Positions 23,101 through 32,500 of a DNA stretch of 41,419 nt are shown here, piece after piece (position 1 is the stretch's first letter; every line of letters starts with the position of its first letter). Origin of the DNA: Ruminococcaceae bacterium UBA4306 (lineage in GTDB: Bacteria > Bacillota > Clostridia > Oscillospirales > Acutalibacteraceae); NCBI GenBank assembly GCA_002394725.1, contig DGUQ01000043.1:1-41419 (forward strand). The letters are read 5' to 3'. Under the pieces are notes generated by a model. The model saw only the letters and a program-made list of their open reading frames with translations, was not told the DNA's origin and did no database searches. Position numbers and translations under genes: made by a program.

Positions 23101-23841
23101 ATGAAAAGATCCACAAATATACTGATTGCGCTTCTCTTGGCGCTTGTGATGTCGATATCGGCTGCAACGGCTTTTTCGGCGGCAGCAGCTGTCAAGGGAA
23201 AAATCACCGTCAGCAGTGTGAAAGCGAAGGCAGGTAGGACGGTGACTGTAACGGTAACGATGGATACCAATCCCGGTATCGCTACGGCAGATTTTGAGCT
23301 TGTGTTTGATACGGATGTGTTGACGCTGACGAACGTTAAGGATGAGGGCTTCATTAAAGCGAACGATGCACAGTATGCCGGACCTGCACACTCGGATAAT
23401 CTTGTATCGCCGTATCATCTGTCGTGGTGTAACGATCTCGCAACTGCCAACACCACAAAAACGGGCAAGATGGTCACCTTGACCTTTGCGATCGCCGCTA
23501 ACGCTCAGCCGGGTGATTACACCATATCTGTCGCTTCCGGCGCGGAGCTGTATGACTACAATACCAAGCCGGTAGATTTTGCGTTTGTATCGGGTATCGT
23601 AACTGTCGTGCCCACTTCTGCCTACATTCTCGGCGATGTTGACGGCAACGAATCCGTTACGCTTGTGGACGCTTCTCTTATCCAACGCAGGTTAGCGAAT
23701 CTGGTAATCACCGGAATTTTCAATGAAAAGTCCGCCGACGTTGACGGCAACGGATCGCTCACGATCGAAGAAGCAACTTTCATCCAACGCTTTGTCACTA
23801 AGATGAATACACCGTACAAGATAGGAGAATTTGTGGTATAA
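23101..23841 (+). CDS. Adaptor scaffoldin: cohesin plus dockerin
   Basis: The 246-aa protein has a signal peptide (cleavage near residue 26), a single cohesin (about 30-165; NPGIATADFELVFDTDVL, then PAHSDNLVSPYHLSW) and a C-terminal type I dockerin. The dockerin has two calcium-loop repeats: DVDGNESVTLVDASLIQRRLANL and DVDGNGSLTIEEATFIQRFVTKM. A protein with one of each is a bridge: its dockerin binds one scaffoldin while its cohesin recruits a further dockerin protein. The dockerin recognition residues (ASLIQRR/ATFIQRF) differ from those of the three giant proteins downstream (ALLARYV/IILTRYV), so it should bind a different cohesin. AAGGAG precedes the ATG. Confidence 0.92.
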   Translation: MKRSTNILIALLLALVMSISAATAFSAAAAVKGKITVSSVKAKAGRTVTVTVTMDTNPGIATADFELVFDTDVLTLTNVKDEGFIKANDAQYAGPAHSDNLVSPYHLSWCNDLATANTTKTGKMVTLTFAIAANAQPGDYTISVASGAELYDYNTKPVDFAFVSGIVTVVPTSAYILGDVDGNESVTLVDASLIQRRLANLVITGIFNEKSADVDGNGSLTIEEATFIQRFVTKMNTPYKIGEFVV

Positions 23842-23855
23842 ACGGAAAAACGTCT

Positions 23856-24015
23856 CAGAGGGAGCAGGTTTGGATTTGCTCCCTCTGTGCAGCGCTTTAT
23901 ATCATTTATAGTGTGAGAAAAGAAAACACTCATCGGCACATCCCCATAATTTATAAATATATCAGGGAAGCGGACGGAGGCGGTAAAACGCTTTCGTCCG
24001 CCTTTTTCTTTTTCT
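23856..24015 (+). terminator. Two hairpins, the second an intrinsic terminator, after the adaptor gene
   Basis: An 11-bp perfect stem (23856-23866 with 23877-23887, CAGAGGGAGCA arm) lacks a T-tract. A second hairpin (GCGGACG 23970-23976 with CGTCCGC 23995-24001) is followed by CTTTTTCTTTTTC and should terminate. The remaining 24016-24156 is leader with no recognised gene. The first hairpin resembles the one at 35470-35500. Confidence 0.7.
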
Positions 24016-24156
24016 CTATAGGAAACTGCTCGTTTATGTAAAGCAAAATGATGGATGGCTCTTGTACGGATACGCCCTGCGCACGAACGACGGACAGACG
24101 AAACCACACGCTTTCTTGAAAAATGAGAGGAGTAAAAGCAAAGGAGAGGCAGACGA

Positions 24157-27100
24157 ATGAAGAAAATAGTTTACAGGATGATATCAGTTTTGCTGACTGT
24201 GATCATGATCGCCGGCATGATGACCGCAACCGCGTTCGCGAAGGATATCGATGACCGCATCGGCGGTCAGCAGGTCGGCAGCGATATGTACTCAACGTAC
24301 GGCGACTGGCGCTATATCAACAGGGAAGACGGGGTCATCATCACCGGATACAGAGCAGAGGAGTCAAAGGATCGTGTGACAGTCCCTTCTATTATTAACG
24401 GAACGCCTGTCGTTTCGATCGATATGCTTTGGAGCTGGGGCTATACAACCGTTAAGTCACTTACGATCCCTTCTTCCGTCACAAACATTAAAAGCGGAGA
24501 ATTCAATGAATGTTTGGGTCTTGAATCCGTTGAACTCGGAGACGGGATCTCACAGCTGGCTCCTTATACTTTTCAAGATTGCGGATCGCTGAAAAGCGTA
24601 AAGCTCGGTGACAAAGTGGAGGAGATCCCCTCATATACATTCTATAATTGCAGAAAACTCTCGAAGGTAACTCTCGGTAACGCTGTCAAGCGGATCTACG
24701 AAGCAGCGTTCACCAACTGTCCTTCTATAGAGAGCTTGAAGCTGCCGGCAAGTACCGAATCTGTCGATCCGCGCTTATTCGGTAAGGGTTCAGGATTAAG
24801 CAGTTCGCCTGCGTTTGTCCGCTATGAGGTCGCTCCCGGCAATCCTGTTTTTTCTGTACAAGACGGCGTTTTATACAGCAAGGACATGAAAACGCTCATC
24901 AGCTATCCCTGCGGTAAAGGCGGAGATTATACCGCGCCCTCAAGTATCGCGGAGTTAGCCCCCGGCGCATTCTACTATTGCGATAACATAGGGACGGTAA
25001 CTCTGCCTGACTCTGTAAAATCGATATCGGACTATGCATTTGCCGGTTGTGAAGCAGAAAATTTCGATTTCAAGGGATCGATAAACGAAATAGGCAGATT
25101 TGCTTTTTATAGCTCCTCGATAGACCATATAGTCAACGGTCCTAAGACTGTTTCCTATGGTACCTACTCCGGGTGTATGAAACTTAAACAGGTACAGATT
25201 CCCGACACGGTAGAGATCGTTGAGGGTGAGGCTTTTGCCGGCTGTCAGTTTTTATCCGAAGTACAGATCCCGTCCTCTGTCAGAGGAATCGGAACAAAAG
25301 CCTTTGAAGATTGCTACCAACTTAATGTGCTGAACATCGAAGAAGGTGTCAAGTACATCGGCGACCAAGCGTTCAACAATAATTTTGCATTGATATGGTT
25401 GCCCCTGCCTCGCAGTGTTGAGGAGATCGGAAGCGGAGCGGTTTCAGGCAGGACAGGCATTATCGGTTACAAGAACTCCTACGCCGAGTCTTACGCGCGT
25501 GAGAATGATATCACATTCAAAGAGCGTACCGGAGCTTTTTCTACCAAAATCTCTTTGGATGATGTCGAAATCACGCTGTCGCCCGAGACCGTCGAGTACA
25601 AGACATATGATAACCGCACGACTCTACCCAATCCCGAGCTGCGCGACAACGGCACCTTGCTGTGGCGCGACTGGTCTTACAGCCTTGCCTATGAGAATGC
25701 CGAGAACGCCGGAACCGGAACTGTAGTCATCACCGGCGAAGGCATTTATGAGGGCACCAGAAGGATAAATTATACCATAACTCCCCGCGGCACCGAGACC
25801 CTGCGTCCCGCGCTCGAAACCGATGAGTTTACCTATACCGGCAGCGAAATCTGTCCCGAGGTATCGGTGACCGATATCATGATGATGTCTGTCGGCAATA
25901 AACGTATCCCTCTGGAAGAGGGTAAGGATTTTACCGTAACCTACAAGAACAATGTCGATATCGGTACCGCTACAGCTGTTATCAAATGCAAGGGCAACTA
26001 TACAGGTACCATGGAGCTTTATTACGAGATCACAGGCGAATCGCTCAGTAAAGCCGATATCAGCCTGTCTTCTTACAATTATACCTATGACGGTACAGAG
26101 AAGCGACCTGCCGTGACAGTGGAGTTTGAAGATCATGTCATGACCGAAGGAGCTGATTATGAGGTTGAGTACAAGGACAATATCAACGCCGGCTCAGCTA
26201 AGGTCCGTGTGATAGGCAAGGCTAATTTAGGGGGATCAAAGGATCTGACTTTTACCATCTCACCTAAGAGTATCCGTGGTTGTACCATTACTCCTGAGAC
26301 CAACAGCTTTATCTATGACGGTAAACCAAAAACCCCCGGAGTTATGGTCAGGGACGGCTCCGTAGCCCTCAAACAGGATACGGATTATACTGTTTCATAT
26401 TCAAATAACATCGATCCCGGTACGGCTACTGTTACCGTTACCGGTAAGGGCAATTATCAGGGCTCGCTGCCTCAGACCTTCACTATCAAGAATGTCGTAA
26501 AGGATATCGCGGGCTGCACCCTTAAACTCGGCGAGTATAACAACACCTATACAGGCAGCGCGATCAGACCTCCGGTCACGCTCAACTACGGTTCAACTAC
26601 CCTCCGCGAGAATACCGACTATACCCTGAGTTATTCGGATAATATCAACGCCGGCTTGGGTACGATAATCATCACCGGTAAGGGTACCTACTCGGGTACG
26701 GTCAAGAAAACCTTTGTTATCAACGCTCGACAAATATCATTCTCCGATGTGAATCTTTCTTCACGAACCTTTACTTATAACGGTACAGAAAAACGTCCCG
26801 ATGTTACGATCACCTATGATGGAAAGCAGTTAATTAAGGACAAAGACTATACCCTTATCTATTCCGATAACATCAATGTCGGAAACGCAACCGTAAAGGT
26901 TACGATGATAGGCAACTATACCAACACTATCATCAAATCGTTCCGGATCAACGGCGTGTCCTTCGACGACGCGCAGATCACCGTCAGTCCTTCAAGCTAT
27001 GTATATGACGGCAGTGCGAAAAAGCCGGGCGTATCCGTGCGTTTGAATAACACTTTGCTGAAAGAAAATACAGACTATACGCTCTCCTACAGCAATAATA

Positions 27101-29523
27101 TCAAGCCCGGCAACGCTAAGGTGACCGTGACCCCCAAGGGCAACTACACCGGAACGGCGCTTACCCGAACCTTCAGTATCACCGGGATTCCGCTCTACCC
27201 CTCGATGGTATCTCTTTCTCAAACAAGCTATACCTATGACGGCTCCGCCAAGAAACCTTCCGTCACCGTTGAGAACGGCACAACGACCCTTAAATCGGGT
27301 ACCGACTATACCGTGTCCTATAAGGATAACATCAACGCCGGTACAGCTACGGTCACCGTTACCGGTATAGGATTGTACGCAAATGCCGCCGACAAATACT
27401 TCACCATCAGCCGCAAGGATCTCTCTAATGCGGCGATCAAGCTCTCGCCGACATCCTACACGTTTGACGGCTATGAAAAGGAGCCTTCACCGACCGTCAC
27501 TCTTGACGGCAAAACGCTGGAGGAAAACACGGATTATACGGTACAGTATTCCAATAACATCCGACCCGGCAACGGAGTCGTTACTATAGTAGGTAAGGGA
27601 AATTATGTAGGAAACAGCTCACAGACCTTCCTTATCAAGGATAAGAAGATGCAGTTCGAGTGGGGCTCAAGCAACTGGAGCTTCATCAACGCCTACGGTG
27701 TATTCCCGTATAACACCAAGCGCATTAACCTGATGACTGCCTCGGATATCAATACTCTGAAAAGGGAGCTCACCAACACTGAGTATGCAAGGGTTTTCGG
27801 AAACAACGAGAACGGTTATCTCTATACCAACTGGTCAGGCTCATGCTACGGTATGTCCGCCTTGATGATGGTAGCGGCGGCAGGATATATGCCCTATGCC
27901 GATTATACCTCCGGCGCCAAAACTCTGCATGATATCGGCTGGCCTACCAATAACGCTAAGTTGATGAGCCTGATCGTCTATTATCATATGCTGCAGAAGA
28001 CTGATATCAGGCAAAACGGATATATAACCACATTGACCGAGGGAAGGGAAAACACGATCAAGCGCCTGATATCGAATGTAGAACAGTACGGAATGGCGCT
28101 GGTATGTTTTAGCCAAGGAAACTACTACGGCCACGCGGTTGTGGCTTACGGCTGCGGAAACCAGAGCTATGATAAATGGAATAACAAAACCTTTGACCGC
28201 TGTATCTATATTGCCGACCCTAATAGTTACAACGTCAACGCAGATCGTCATCTGTATTACAACTCGAGCACTTATGATTGGATCATCCCGGATTATTCTA
28301 ACGATATAGGGCAAGTCGCTTCTTCCTATACCGACGGATTAATCTCATATGTCTGCCCCTTTGTCGATGATATCAACGATAAAGGCCTGCTGAAAACCAA
28401 GGTCAACTCGAGCCTCAACGCGGCTAAGCTCTCATCTTCTTATATCTCTACGCTGCATCTGGACGCGTGCGATGACGATCTGAAGGTATCGAAGGTCATG
28501 GGGTACAAGGGCAATTTCTTCGCGCCCGATATGGAGGCGCCCGAGGGTGAAGACGGATCCGATATCGTCAAGAGCTCGCTTATTACCTACAACGGTGAAG
28601 GCGACGCTACACCTGCGTATCTGCTGTATGACGCTCGCAGCTCATATTCTGCCCGGCAGGATATCGGCGAGATGGATCTGACGTTGGACTATCCGGATTC
28701 GGCTGTCTCTGTTAAGAGCTCTAACGCGAATACCGCTATCTTCTCTGAAAACGGCGTCGCACAGGTCAGGGGCATAGACATGGATTATACCCTGAGCTTG
28801 ACCGCTAACGACGACTACCCGACTGACTGGTTCACTCTGTCCGTTGAGGGTGAGAATGCGTCTTCCGCCAAGCTCGAACAAGTCGAAGAGGGATACATCC
28901 TGACCGCTGATAATCTCAATGACGTTAAGGTTGAAGCTCATAACAAATATATCAAAGCTCATACCACCTTCTCATCCTCCGCAAACTCTGTTTTGATCTA
29001 TGAGATCGACGAGAACACCATCGGTATCAGGCAGGACAACGACCGTGACGGCGTATATGATGACGAAGTCTCTACCGGCACACGCTCGCTGACGGGTTAC
29101 AAGGTAGATCTGCGCTCACGTGTAGCAGCCTACAGCGGAGAAACAGTTAAGCCGCAGATGACTGTCACAAACGGCTCTGTGACACTCACCGAGGGACAGG
29201 ATTACACCGTTAGTATTTCAAACAATGTAGATGAAGGCACTGCGTTCGTTGATGTTTACGGCATCAACGGCTACAGCGGAACGCTTAATACGAGCTTCTA
29301 TATTCAAAAGGATCATCAGCTGGGCGACGTAAACGGCGATAAGGCAGTCACTGCGGCAGACCGCGCGCTGCTGGCTCGTTATGTAGCAAAATGGAAGAAT
29401 ACCGAGATATACGACACAGCGGCTGACGTCAATCTGGACGGCACGATCAACGCACTCGACCGTATTATCCTGACGCGCTATGTATCAGATCGTTCCGGAT
29501 ACACAGATTTACCTGCAAACTGA
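24157..29523 (+). CDS. Giant secreted LRR/MBG-repeat/papain-like protein with dockerin (1)
   Basis: The 1788-aa protein is built as follows. A signal peptide is cleaved after AFA28. BspA-like LRR_5 repeats cover about 50-450 (pattern IP.SV..I...AF..C..L). Nine MBG-type Ig repeats cover about 467-1163, each about 75 aa with YDG..K.P.VTV...DYT(V/L)SY.NN...G.ATV...G.GNY.G...TF.I. A papain-like domain follows with GSCYGMS (Cys1230), GHAVVAYG (His1326) and ADPN (Asp1354/Asn1356). A conserved domain of unknown function includes a DxDxDG-type loop near 1627, then a tenth MBG repeat and a type I dockerin (1722-1788). It likely docks on a cohesin at the cell surface. Peptidase activity is inferred from the Cys-His-Asp order. 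AAGGAG is 10 nt before the ATG. Confidence 0.9.
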   Translation: MKKIVYRMISVLLTVIMIAGMMTATAFAKDIDDRIGGQQVGSDMYSTYGDWRYINREDGVIITGYRAEESKDRVTVPSIINGTPVVSIDMLWSWGYTTVKSLTIPSSVTNIKSGEFNECLGLESVELGDGISQLAPYTFQDCGSLKSVKLGDKVEEIPSYTFYNCRKLSKVTLGNAVKRIYEAAFTNCPSIESLKLPASTESVDPRLFGKGSGLSSSPAFVRYEVAPGNPVFSVQDGVLYSKDMKTLISYPCGKGGDYTAPSSIAELAPGAFYYCDNIGTVTLPDSVKSISDYAFAGCEAENFDFKGSINEIGRFAFYSSSIDHIVNGPKTVSYGTYSGCMKLKQVQIPDTVEIVEGEAFAGCQFLSEVQIPSSVRGIGTKAFEDCYQLNVLNIEEGVKYIGDQAFNNNFALIWLPLPRSVEEIGSGAVSGRTGIIGYKNSYAESYARENDITFKERTGAFSTKISLDDVEITLSPETVEYKTYDNRTTLPNPELRDNGTLLWRDWSYSLAYENAENAGTGTVVITGEGIYEGTRRINYTITPRGTETLRPALETDEFTYTGSEICPEVSVTDIMMMSVGNKRIPLEEGKDFTVTYKNNVDIGTATAVIKCKGNYTGTMELYYEITGESLSKADISLSSYNYTYDGTEKRPAVTVEFEDHVMTEGADYEVEYKDNINAGSAKVRVIGKANLGGSKDLTFTISPKSIRGCTITPETNSFIYDGKPKTPGVMVRDGSVALKQDTDYTVSYSNNIDPGTATVTVTGKGNYQGSLPQTFTIKNVVKDIAGCTLKLGEYNNTYTGSAIRPPVTLNYGSTTLRENTDYTLSYSDNINAGLGTIIITGKGTYSGTVKKTFVINARQISFSDVNLSSRTFTYNGTEKRPDVTITYDGKQLIKDKDYTLIYSDNINVGNATVKVTMIGNYTNTIIKSFRINGVSFDDAQITVSPSSYVYDGSAKKPGVSVRLNNTLLKENTDYTLSYSNNIKPGNAKVTVTPKGNYTGTALTRTFSITGIPLYPSMVSLSQTSYTYDGSAKKPSVTVENGTTTLKSGTDYTVSYKDNINAGTATVTVTGIGLYANAADKYFTISRKDLSNAAIKLSPTSYTFDGYEKEPSPTVTLDGKTLEENTDYTVQYSNNIRPGNGVVTIVGKGNYVGNSSQTFLIKDKKMQFEWGSSNWSFINAYGVFPYNTKRINLMTASDINTLKRELTNTEYARVFGNNENGYLYTNWSGSCYGMSALMMVAAAGYMPYADYTSGAKTLHDIGWPTNNAKLMSLIVYYHMLQKTDIRQNGYITTLTEGRENTIKRLISNVEQYGMALVCFSQGNYYGHAVVAYGCGNQSYDKWNNKTFDRCIYIADPNSYNVNADRHLYYNSSTYDWIIPDYSNDIGQVASSYTDGLISYVCPFVDDINDKGLLKTKVNSSLNAAKLSSSYISTLHLDACDDDLKVSKVMGYKGNFFAPDMEAPEGEDGSDIVKSSLITYNGEGDATPAYLLYDARSSYSARQDIGEMDLTLDYPDSAVSVKSSNANTAIFSENGVAQVRGIDMDYTLSLTANDDYPTDWFTLSVEGENASSAKLEQVEEGYILTADNLNDVKVEAHNKYIKAHTTFSSSANSVLIYEIDENTIGIRQDNDRDGVYDDEVSTGTRSLTGYKVDLRSRVAAYSGETVKPQMTVTNGSVTLTEGQDYTVSISNNVDEGTAFVDVYGINGYSGTLNTSFYIQKDHQLGDVNGDKAVTAADRALLARYVAKWKNTEIYDTAADVNLDGTINALDRIILTRYVSDRSGYTDLPAN

Positions 29524-29542
29524 TATATGAGGAGCAAAAAAC

Positions 29543-32500
29543 ATGAAACACCGATTTTTTGTGCGATTGATCTCTTTAGTCGTGGCAGCCGTTATTCTCA
29601 GTATGACGGCTGTACCGGCTTCGGCGTGGAGCCCTTGGGATGAGTGTGAGCCGGAGCTTCCGGTTCCGCCCAATATGGATGTTTTCTACTTTGACGAGGA
29701 TATCAGGCAGTCAGGTATGCTGTATTATAAGGTGATCGACGATTCTGTTGACATTTGCGGTCTGAGCGGAAAAGATGTTGACAGTAATTATTACCGGGAT
29801 AAGACGAATATTGATATCCCCGAAACGATCGACGGTTATCCTGTTGAGAGTATCAGCGGAATGCTGAAACATTATGAGATGACACCTTTCGATGATTATG
29901 ACAGCGATTTCAACGGCTATCAGATTTCTATCCCCAAAACCGTCAAGACAATCTCCGACAGAGCGTTCGGATTCAGTGAACCGACCGAGTGGTCGACCGA
30001 ACGTGAGACCGATGCGCTCTCTGTATACAGTATCGAGGTCGCCGCGGACAACCCCGAGTATTCATCGTGGAAGGGCGATCTGTATAACAAAAACCGCACC
30101 GTACTCTTGCGCGGAACCAACAACGGCTCTGCCGTCAATATACCGACCACGGTGAAGCGTATCGAAAAGAACGCATGCATCAACACCTCGATCACTTCCG
30201 TCACGATTCCCGAAAGCGTTACCGAGATCGGTGACTTTGCCTTTTACGGCAGCAATCTCACTTCCGTTACGATCCCCGACAGCGTGACGAAGCTCGGAAA
30301 ATACGCTTTCGGAAGATCCTGGAATCATGAAGGCAGCGCTCTCACTTCTGTCAAGATAGGGAAGGGTCTGACTAAGATCGATGATTACGCCTTTGCGGAG
30401 TGCCGCTCACTGAATACTATTGAGATCCCCTCGACGGTAACAGAGATCGGCAACTATGCTTTCCAGTATTCCGCGCTGAACAGTCTGATTCTGCCCGATC
30501 CTGTTCAAAAAATCGGTAAGTACGCCTTCGCCTCAAATTCACTGAGTTCCGAGGTCAGATTGTCCTCCGATCTGACTGAGATATCCGAGGGTGCATTCAA
30601 AAACTGCAGTATGGCAAGCATAGATATCCCTGCGTCCGTCGCCATCATCGCTACAAGCGCGTTTGCCGAGGCGCGGTACCTGAGCAGCGTGACGTTTCAC
30701 GACGGCATAAAAGTCATTGAGGCGAACGCCTTCTCTGAAACCGCCTTAAAAACCGTCCAGCTTCCGAAAAGTATCCAGTCACTATCCGGAAGCGCATTCA
30801 ATAACATCGAGCCGCTGACTTCGGTCAGCGTCGACAGCGGATGCCGCTATTACTCCTCCAGAAGCGGCGTTGTATATGATAAGGATCAGACCGAGCTCGT
30901 TATCTATCCCAAGTCCAAGCCGGTCTCCACCTTTACGGTTCCCTCTACCGTTAAAAAGATCGGTACCAACGCCTTTGCCGGCGCGGAGGTGCTGCAAAAA
31001 CTTACGATGTCTGACAGCGTTAAAGAACTCGGACCGGGAGCTTTTGCGAGCTCCAGTATAAAGAGCGTCAAGCTCTCTGCATCGCTCAAGGAGATCCCCG
31101 CCGAGGCGTTCCGATTCAGTGAGCTCGAAGAAATCGAGATCCCCTCGAGTGTCAAAAGGATCTGCAAGAACGCTTTTGCAAGCTGCCTCGGACTCAAGAA
31201 GCTGACGATTCCCGGCTCGGTCAAGCAGCTGGATGAGAGCGCTCTGCAGCGCTGCCGTTATCTGGATGAGATCGTGCTGGAGGAGGGCATCGAGTATATA
31301 GGACCTAACGTTTTCGGACAAAAAGGCACCTATACAAACGTGACCTATGAGCCTACTCAGATATATCTTCCTCATACTGTCAAAGAAATCGATAACTGGG
31401 CGTTCTATAATACCAACGTCGTACTGCACGGATACCGGAATACTGTGGCAGAGATCTTCGCCAAGAAGCATAATATGGACTTCAAGGTGATATCGGAATC
31501 TCAGAACGCAAAGCAGATCAAAGACGCTCAGATTACACTCAACACATCCTCGTTCACCTATGATGGGAACGCTAAAATGCCCACTCCCAACGTAAAGTAT
31601 GGGGACAAAACGCTCAAAGAAAAGACCGATTATGTGCTCGACTACAACAACAATGTACACGTGGGTAAAGCCGATGTCACGGTCATCGGAATCGGTGGAT
31701 ATACCGGCAGCGTTTCACGCTCCTTTACTATCAGCCCTTGTAAGATCGGCACTGATACTGTCAGCTTGGAGCAGACTTCATATCCCTACAGCGGTACTGC
31801 GATCACACCCGAACCGACCGTTACCGTCAATGGCAATAAGCTGAGCAAAGGCTCCGATTACATCATTTCTTACTCAAATAATATCAACGTTGGAAAATCG
31901 ACTGTGACGGTCACGGGTAAAGGCGATTATACTTCATCGGTGAGCACGACGTTCAATATAACAAGCCGCGATATCTCTGACGCGACTGTTACCGTAGGCT
32001 CAGGTGATTTTGAGTATGACGGCAAGGAGAAGTGTCCCGCGGTTTCGGTTTATGACAGCGGCAGAACACTTACGCCCGGTACGGACTATAAGCTCTCGTA
32101 TTCAGATAATATCAAAGCGGGTACCGCCGCGATCTCTGTTTCGGGAACCGGCAATTATACCGGCAATATCGAGCGACACTTTACGGTTACGCCCAAATCA
32201 CTTGAAAAGGTGATTCTTTCAGTCAATACCAAGAGCGAGACCGATACCGACCCGAGCGTTACCCTCAAGGATGGTGACAAGGTGCTGGCGCGGGATGTTG
32301 ATTATACCCGTTCGGTAAAGGTACAGGGAACCCTTGTAACGATCACCGTCACGGGTATCGGCAACTACAGCAAAACCCGTACCTCTACCTATACGCTTAA
32401 GAGGATTGCTCTTAGTGACAACAATATCACGCTCGGTTCCTCGTCCTATACTTATGACGGTACCGCAAAGCAGCCTTCCGTTGCCGTGAAGGTGGGCTCA

